Source of the DNA: Camellia lanceoleosa | Taxonomy: Eukaryota > Streptophyta > Magnoliopsida > Ericales > Theaceae | DNA length: 64,000 nucleotides | Assembly: GCA_025200525.1 (NCBI GenBank) | Contig: CM045761.1 | Span: forward strand, 97,440,182-97,504,181 | Reading direction: 5' to 3' | Notes under the pieces: model-generated | The model's input: the letters and a program-made list of their open reading frames with translations, nothing else | Database searches by the model: none | What the model was told of the DNA's origin: nothing | Position numbers and translations under genes: made by a program | In this document: positions 58,164 through 64,000 of the stretch, one piece after another | Layout of the letters: every line of letters begins with the position of its first letter | How positions within the stretch are numbered: position 1 is the first letter of the stretch

Positions 58164-58620
58164 TGAAAATTTTAAGAAACATGCAAAAATGCAAAAACAC
58201 TCAAAATTTTCCCTCAAAATTCTCCCAATTTTTGTCATAAGTTGTCAAAGGAAGCTCAATCAACTAAAGCAAGAGCATAAATCACAAAAGCAAGGACATG
58301 ATAGTGTAAAAATTATTAGCATGCGAGAAATAAACAATAAATATGAAGTGCATAGTAACATACGAACCAACTAATGCCAATTACCAAACCAATCAATGTA
58401 ACTTCGTGCTAAAAAATGCTTGCAATGATTAACCAAACTCCCCCTTACTAAAAGCAACCACAAACACCAAAAACAATGAAACAAACTTCTGTACAAGGCA
58501 CAATTCGCGTTGGATTCGCATCTAAACACTCATAGCCTCACTGAAACAAAACAGCGAATAAAATTACAATTAAAATGAATTTTGTCAAACGAAATTTCCA
58601 ATTATAAAAACCTAACATAA

Positions 58621-58641
58621 ATATATATATATATATATATA
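58621..58641. repeat. (AT)n microsatellite
   Basis: Pure TA run of about 10 repeats at 58621-58641; an (AAT)n run follows at 58697-58717. Confidence 0.9.
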
Positions 58642-58809
58642 GGGATTTTAATAGATATTTAAATTCAAAAATCTCAAGTTGTACTTGAGAAGAAAAAATA
58701 ATAATAATAATAATAAATGCGTACCTGCCATCATTGATGTAGGTAATTCAAGTAGTAGACTCTTTAATGGCTGTCATTTTTTGCTTCAAAAACTTACTTT
58801 TATTTTCTT

Positions 58810-59154
58810 GGGTAAATTACCAATACATCGCTTGAGCTTTGCTCAAAATACAGATTTCCCCTGTGAATAGAGAAATTATATCTCATTCCTTCAAGTTTCT
58901 AATCACATAATAATTAATCTCTTTTATTAAAAAATTATCAAGCCAATTAAGAACTTTTAATGATATCATAAATATATTTTAATTAACAATTTAGATAATT
59001 TTATTGTTGTATAAGACAATAGTTAGGAATACAACTTTTTTGTTAATTCTATTAAATAAAAAATTTATAAGAAGGGGATATTTGTAATTCTAGAATCACA
59101 AGAAACAATTTGTATTTCAAGCAAACCTCAAGGGGTGTTTCTGTAATTTGACCA
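58810..59154. mobile_element. MITE with 8-bp TSD (hAT-like)
   Basis: ATTTTCTT stands at 58802-58809 and 59155-59162. The termini are inverted over about 50 bp: left 'gggtaaattaccaatac' and 'ttgagctttgctc', right reverse complement 'ggtcaaattacagaaac' and 'ttgaggtttgctt'. The interior is A/T-rich. 'GGGTAAATTAC' ends are frequent among plant MITEs. Confidence 0.65.
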
Positions 59155-59228
59155 ATTTTCTTTCATAAAATGATGAGAAAAAAATATATGAGATGAAGTC
59201 CAAGAGAGGCTCTATTTCCACACACCAT

Positions 59229-59582
59229 TTAGGTGCTGTTTGATAGAATTGAAAACTGAAGACTGAAAATTAAGTATTGAAAACTGAATGTTGAATTTTT
59301 TAAGTTGAAAAGTTGTTTGATAAAAATTTAAGTACTGAACTAAAAATAAATTGTTTAATATATATAAGTTCAAATTTAAAATTTATTATTTTCAAATTGT
59401 ATATCTCAATTTTTATATTGTGTTGGTGGTGGCGGTGAGTTTATTATAGTGTATATCGATACTTATGTATAATAGTTTATAAATTCAGTCAGAATTAAGT
59501 AACTTTCATATGACTTAAATTTTTTAAAAATTTTAGCTTTCATTTTAAAAGACACTTAATTTTTAAGTAATATCAAACTTAT
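59229..59582. mobile_element. MITE-like element
   Basis: Left 'taggtgctgtttgatag' and right reverse complement 'ataagtttgatattac' read as inverted ends, with shared 'attaagt' words inside. About 350 bp, AT-rich. The TSD is not fixed. It abuts the gag fragment that follows. Confidence 0.45.
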
Positions 59583-59915
59583 TGAGCGTCGCATTTCAGC
59601 AATTGTTTCATCCTGAGCAACGATTTTCTGATTCAAGGTATCCATGGTTCTTTGAAAAGTTGCCATCATAGCAGCAACCTCTTCTGGACTTTGCATCATG
59701 ACAGGTCTTGAAGAGTTAGTTATTGGTGAGCTGAGTGGGTAAGAACGGATAGGTGACTGCTGAGTGATCTGTGCTGAGGATGAGAACTGGTTGTTTCTTC
59801 TTCTCTGAGTAACCGGTGGGAGAGAGACTAACGCTGGCTGACTGTCAACTAGATCTTGGATTTTTGCAAAGTCTGCTAGAGTGAGTCCAAAAAACTTGGG
59901 GGATATCAGGTCTGT
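59583..59915 (-). pseudogene. Retrotransposon gag N-terminal fragment
   Basis: One minus-strand frame stays open for about 110 codons: QTDLISPKFFGLTLADFAKI, then a Ser/Thr/Gln-rich linker (QITQQSPIRSYPLSS) and MMQSPEEVAAMMATFQRTMD followed by TLNQKIVAQDETIAEMR, a coiled-coil-like stretch as in the start of large gypsy (Tat/Ogre-like) gag proteins. It is cut off by the MITE at 59582. A degenerate LTR-like piece stands upstream (59940-60362) in the same orientation. The subfamily is a guess. Confidence 0.5.
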
Positions 59916-59939
59916 CTGAAGCTATGTTTGCAAACTACC

Positions 59940-60362
59940 TAGCAAAAGAAAAGAAAAACAACAATTAACAATCAAACAGCATGGTCAAGTATATATAGAA
60001 AAACTGGTTACTATCTTGGAAATATTTGTATTGAGCCAGCTGGTGCAATTCATACACATAGGGGGATAGTTGGCAATAAATATATGTTTTGCCGAAAAAC
60101 CTGCCCAGCTAGCCAGGTAGGGGATGGTCGGCCACCAAATTTTGGCCAGCCGACCACCTGTTGGCCAACAAGCCTTTGGGTCGTCAAGTTTGAAAAAAAT
60201 AGGTTTTGGCTCAAAGGATGTGCAAGGTTTTTAGACTTTGAAACTCAAAACTGAGGCTCCTCGTTGAAGAAAACGAATGTTTGCATAGCATACTAATTCA
60301 TCGTCGAGTACTTAACTTGAGGCACCCAAGTCTTAAGGGTGGTCAAAAATAGCATGTCTATA
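59940..60362 (-). repeat. Degenerate G3-related LTR fragment
   Basis: On minus it begins TAGACATGCTATTTTTGACC, then 'acccttaagacttgggt', close to the G3 start TGTAGACACCCCATTTTTGACC...'ctcaagacttgg'. It also has 'ggccgaccatcc' and 'gccagccgacc' words like the G3 copies. It is much shorter than G3a/b, so it is deleted or belongs to a sister family. Confidence 0.5.
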
Positions 60363-61060
60363 GCTGCTCAATTATTTCTAGACGTTGGGCACCACAACTC
60401 CATAATCATGTTGGCTACAACCGCAGCCCCCAGTGTGGCCGACCAGGCTCTCGGCAAAGTCACATTATAAATGAGACGGATCCAGGTGTTTTGGCACCAG
60501 TTACTCAGCACACAACTCAAGTTCCTTGGCTTTACAGTCAATTGGGTTACACTAGAATCACAAGTTTTTCAACAAAGTTTGTTTGGCAAACCAACAATAA
60601 AGTTGTTTGGCAATCCAATAAGGCTGCTCGGCAACGCTTCAACCCTTCTCGTCATCAGTATAGCTTCCCCAAGCTACCTAACATCGTCACTCTGCAACCT
60701 AGTCTGGTGGCGACGAACTTGCAGAAGGCTACTCGGCATGTCCACGCATGGACCTTAGCACTACTCGGTAACCATTCCATGTTAACTGGCCGCTCAAATG
60801 CTAACCTCAGCCCCCATTTATCAATTCGGTAGGAAAATCAGATTTAAGCTTTAATTCTAGCCTCATACCCATTTTAGCCAAATTGTATTAAATCATCCAT
60901 TCTCCACTTTCTTTTCTTTTTATTATTATTAGTATTATTATATATATATATATATATTTCTTTCAACGATAGTGCCAGCCACTTATTATTATTATTATTA
61001 TTATTATTATCAGGGCGTCGCACCACCACTTACATATATATATATATACATATTATCATA
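60363..61060. other. Unclassified stretch with microsatellites
   Basis: 60481-60838 is open on plus for 113 codons (from ATG 60491) with no domain that I recognise; a 'ggcaa' / 'tcggcaa' word recurs. (TTA)n and (TA)n runs occupy 60923-60958 and 60983-61010. Repeat-derived sequence is most likely. Confidence 0.35.
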
Positions 61061-62659
61061 TTTAAAATAAAAAAAATCAAAAAAAGAAGAAGAATATGAT
61101 TAGGATTTGTTTTCAAAAGAGGGATTGGCTTTTCAAAAAGTGGAGGCATTATTGAGTTGTTTGGTTGATGAATTCAAGAGTTCAATAATTCATTTGGGGG
61201 AGTGTTGCTACAGATTGTTTTTATTATTATTATTATATATCAATTCGATAGGATTTCTTTTAGAAGGGGTGGCTAGCGGTTGTGTATATATAGATTAGGC
61301 CAACAAATGAAAGAGGAAGGGGCTGAACGAAGAGAGGGAGAGGAGAAACAAAAAGAGTTTGGGAGAGAAAAGAATTGATTTTCAAAGGAGAGGATCATTG
61401 TTTTTTTAAACAGAGAGAGTTTGTTTTGTCAAAATTGCTTTCTTCTTATACCTTTCACTGATATACTACCTTCACTGTCATACCATCCAAAAACACCACT
61501 AAAGCTAAAATTTGAAATTTCTTATTTAGATTCCAAAGCATACAATATAACCATTTAAGGGTGTAAAGAAGAAAGTTTGATAATAAGAAAATTCACTCTT
61601 TCCTCCAAAGGTGAAATTTCGCAATTTTCTCATTTATTTTCTTTCTATTTCTCTTGTTTTAAATATGTGATATTTGAGTTGCTAAAGATGGTTGACCGAT
61701 ATAATTACTATACTAATTATATTATATTATATATTTTTGATACAATGGCGAGTGAAACCACGCACATCTCTATCATATATATATATATATATATTATTTA
61801 TTAACTATATTATATTTATAACTATAAAAATAAATAAATAAAGAGAAAATAACAGTAAGAAGAAAAATAAACGTTGCCAGAAGCTCTTCTTCCTTTGCTG
61901 CATTCCTGCTAACTTTAGTACTTAAATATCATTTGAGAGGAAACATTATACAAGGACTAGCTTCGGCAGAGTGGTTAGAATTCATGGTGTTGAAACCAAC
62001 AAGGGTTTAAACCCTTCCACCAGCTTTTCTTTGAGTTTCATTTGGTGTTAAGTCATGGTGGATAGAATATTTCTTGATGTTAACAGAATATTCTTTGAGT
62101 TTTGAAAATTGCACTTTGGCCAAGAATTTTTAGATAATTATGATGTGGCCCAGCTTTCAAGGAAGAATTTCAGTAAGGCCCCCAGAAGTGTAGCGAAGGT
62201 TGGTCCTACGTAAATGGACCGTTCTAGACACAACTGTGAAATCAGAATACTGAAATTCTAATCAAATTTTGAAGATTACCGGATTAAGCTTTAATTTTGG
62301 CTAAAGAAGATAATTCATGATGAATATTTGTTAGATTTTTCATTTGATAGTTTTTTTTATTATATATATATATATAAATATATATTATAAAATGTCTTTT
62401 GGAAAGGTTTGATTTGTTTGTTTGGGTCTTCTTACGTGAAAAAGAGGAATTCCCAGGTGAAACAAAATTATCTTCTACTAGCGAACAGAACCATTTTTGA
62501 GGCATTTTTTTGTTTTATTTTTAATTTAAGAGATTTGTGAGATTTGTTTATCTTGTTATAATATCTTCTTCCCCAATTGTATTTTATTTGGTTTTGTAAT
62601 TATTTGGTGATGTAATAATTCCCCAACCCCGCTTCTTTATATTCCGTTATTTTACTTAC
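61061..62659 (+). other. LTR-like noncoding stretch
   Basis: A TATA-like TGTATATATAG at 61283-61293 is followed by a GA-rich leader (61305-61380), the layout of the LTR promoters in this window. Later 'ggttggtcctac' and 'ggaccgttctagacac' resemble gypsy U5 wording. No borders or TSD were found. It ends where the G3c LTR begins. Confidence 0.35.
61954..62034 (+). repeat. tRNA-like segment (possible SINE head)
   Basis: 'ggactagcttcggcagagtggtta' resembles a tRNA 5' half with an A-box, and GGGTTTAAACCC about 35 bp on resembles a B-box and T-arm with a perfect 6-bp inverted repeat. The ends do not pair as a full acceptor stem that I can confirm, so it is not called a tRNA gene. Confidence 0.35.
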
Positions 62660-64000
62660 TGTAGACACCCCATTTTTGACCGCCCTCAAGACTTGGGCAT
62701 TACTGATAGTTTGCTCGGTGTTGAGAGATGTGCAGGGCACAGGTTCAATTCATTCGGCAAGAAGAGAGGCAAATCTTCCCAAACACTTTGTTTAAGGGTT
62801 TGGAGTTGAAGAAAAGAGGAAAGGAGAGGAGAAAACTGGTTTGGGAGAAGATTGGCAAAGATCCGGGTAGAAGGGAATCGAGCAGCTCTCGCTAAATCGG
62901 GCTTATTCAATTCAATACTTGGAGTTAAGCTATGAGGCCACCATCGTTGGAAAGAAGACTTCCGGGGCTTCACTTTGTACTCAAGAATCTCCCAGAGCCA
63001 AGTCCGGGTGGAGGAGATATGTTGGGTTGAAGCAGGGGATCATCCCGGTTGGATCGAGTCTGCGCGACTTTACGGAAAAGGGCATAACTTTTTGCACAGG
63101 AGGAATTTTGATGCAAGGTTTGCGCCATTGGAAAGCTAACTTCCGGGGCTTCGATTTGCATACCCACCGGCCATGTTTTGACCAAGGAATCATATGTCGG
63201 CACTCTATTTAGCCGACCGGCAGAAAAGAGTGCCGACCGGCACTTTATTTTGGCTGAAAATCAAATTGGCTGGCCGGGTTGAACCCTTTGCACCCCCCAA
63301 GCCTGGTGCATGCCAGCTGGGCCAGCTGGAGTGCACAGAACTCGACCCACGTGCATACATGTGCCTATTTTGCACCCTTATGAGCCCTTTGACCCCCTCT
63401 CTCCTCTAGGAGCTTGAACCCTTGGCCAAGCTTCTTGGAGAAGCTTGGCCAGCTGTATTAGCTTCTCCAAGAAGCCTTGCACCTCCCTTTGAACCCCTTG
63501 ACCCTTTCCTTAACTTAGCCTCTAAGTTTAGTGCTTATACTTGCCTATATAAGCACCTCTCCTCTCCCTTGAGCAAGGGTTGGAGCTTTGAAACAAAAAC
63601 CAGCAGATATATATGTATATCTGATATATACATATATATCCCACCCCCTCTCCATATCTCTTCCATACAACTTCCAAAGTCCATAGTTCTTGGGCCATTC
63701 CTTCATCAACCCATAGCACAACTCATACACACACTCCATACCAACGACTTGGGGACATTTGCAGAGCTTGGGAGCACCAAAACTTGGTCCATGAGGTGCT
63801 GGTTTGTTGGTCTACAAGGGTAAGTCTTCATCTTCCCCTTTCTAGCCTTTTCTTGCTTCATATCTTAGCCCTAGTTGCAAGCACTTTTGGGCTCCGACCC
63901 AAACTTCAAATAGTCTTGTTTTGGGGTCCTCTTCATGTTTGATTGAGGACCCCTTGCCATTTGGTGGCTGCATCTAGCACCTATCTCAATACGCCCTTGT
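62660..64000 (+). mobile_element. G3c: start of a third G3 long LTR, cut by the window edge
   Basis: It begins TGTAGACACCCCATTTTTGACC, as G3a and G3b do on minus. It has 'gccgaccggca' words (63210-63245), two hairpin units AGCTTCTTGGAGAAGCT and its inverse (63427-63475), and a TATA box about 885 bp in. The element or LTR continues beyond 64000. Short open frames inside (e.g. 63422-63823) have no recognised domain. Confidence 0.7.
63544..63554 (+). promoter_or_regulatory. TATA box of G3c
   Basis: CCTATATAAGC, followed by a CT-rich leader and an AT run (63605-63640), the same arrangement as in G3b. Confidence 0.6.

Larger units (their letters stand above)
56990..58809. other. Old LTR-like or other repeat remnants, noncoding
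   Basis: It contains two 'cgcttgagcg'-type palindromes at 57350-57385, three 'ggcgctgcccc' units at 57553-57622 of the kind seen in plant LTRs, a 125-bp duplication (57711-57835 and 58492-58620 share 'aaggcacaattc' and 'atctaaacactcatag'), and a 90-bp tandem duplication (below). No gene is seen. Confidence 0.45.

Noticed and set aside
60491..60832. 113-codon open frame on plus as a possible gag
   Set aside because: I find no capsid or zinc-knuckle motif and cannot tie it to a family; left as unclassified.
61954..62034. Functional tRNA gene
   Set aside because: No convincing acceptor stem or anticodon arm; only A-box and B-box resemblance.
63422..63823. 133-codon open frame on plus
   Set aside because: It spans the G3c hairpins, TATA box and AT run, so it is promoter DNA rather than coding.

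Overview
The window reads as nuclear DNA of a flowering plant, most likely a dicot and possibly a woody one (inferred from the transposon families and the captured exons, not proven). It is AT-rich and I see no intact host gene, no functional tRNA or rRNA gene and no CRISPR array. Almost all of it can be explained as transposons inserted into other transposons, as in heterochromatin. Target-site duplications (TSDs) fix many of the borders to the base.

Left part (1-11273). A CACTA element end (1-316) adjoins an AT-rich block made of at least five degenerate copies of one unit (317-8640). Three DNA transposons landed in that block: a Mutator-like element (431-4050, 9-bp TSD) that itself carries a solo LTR (779-3517, TSD AATTT); a second Mutator-like element (4820-5744, perfect 9-bp TSD); and a hAT-like element (7477-8094, 8-bp TSD). 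Several MITE-like insertions and a large foldback (10353-10722) follow.

Centre (11274-47480). This is a nested stack. A copia-type leader (11274-11639, continuing at 40717) is split by gypsy element G1 (11640-40711, minus strand, gag remnant only). G1's 3' LTR is split by G2 (12338-28508, minus strand, TSD ATATA), a degenerate gypsy/chromovirus with gag, protease, RT, RNase H, integrase and a chromodomain-like tail. G2 is split twice by very long solo LTRs of family G3: 16720-20105 in RNase H (TSD CACAC) and 24238-28112 in its 5' LTR. G1's internal region also holds a 5-kb CACTA element (31268-36309, TSD CTA) carrying two correctly ordered exon fragments of a plant PLP aminotransferase of the VAS1/ISS1 type. 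A G1-like LTR in plus orientation (43437-45474) and a broken copia RT/RNase H (46270-47480) follow.

Right part (47525-64000). A 5'-truncated LINE on the minus strand (47525-49735) is interrupted by a MITE-like piece. After a Tourist-like MITE (51095-51507, TSD TTA) comes a complete but mutated copia element with two LTRs (52303-56989). Then come LTR-like fragments, two MITEs, a gag fragment on the minus strand (59583-59915) and the start of a third G3 LTR in plus orientation (62660 to the window edge).

Nothing here works together as a pathway. The interest lies in the insertion order, the gene capture by CACTA, repeat arrays inside LTR promoters, and decay signatures in the coding remnants.
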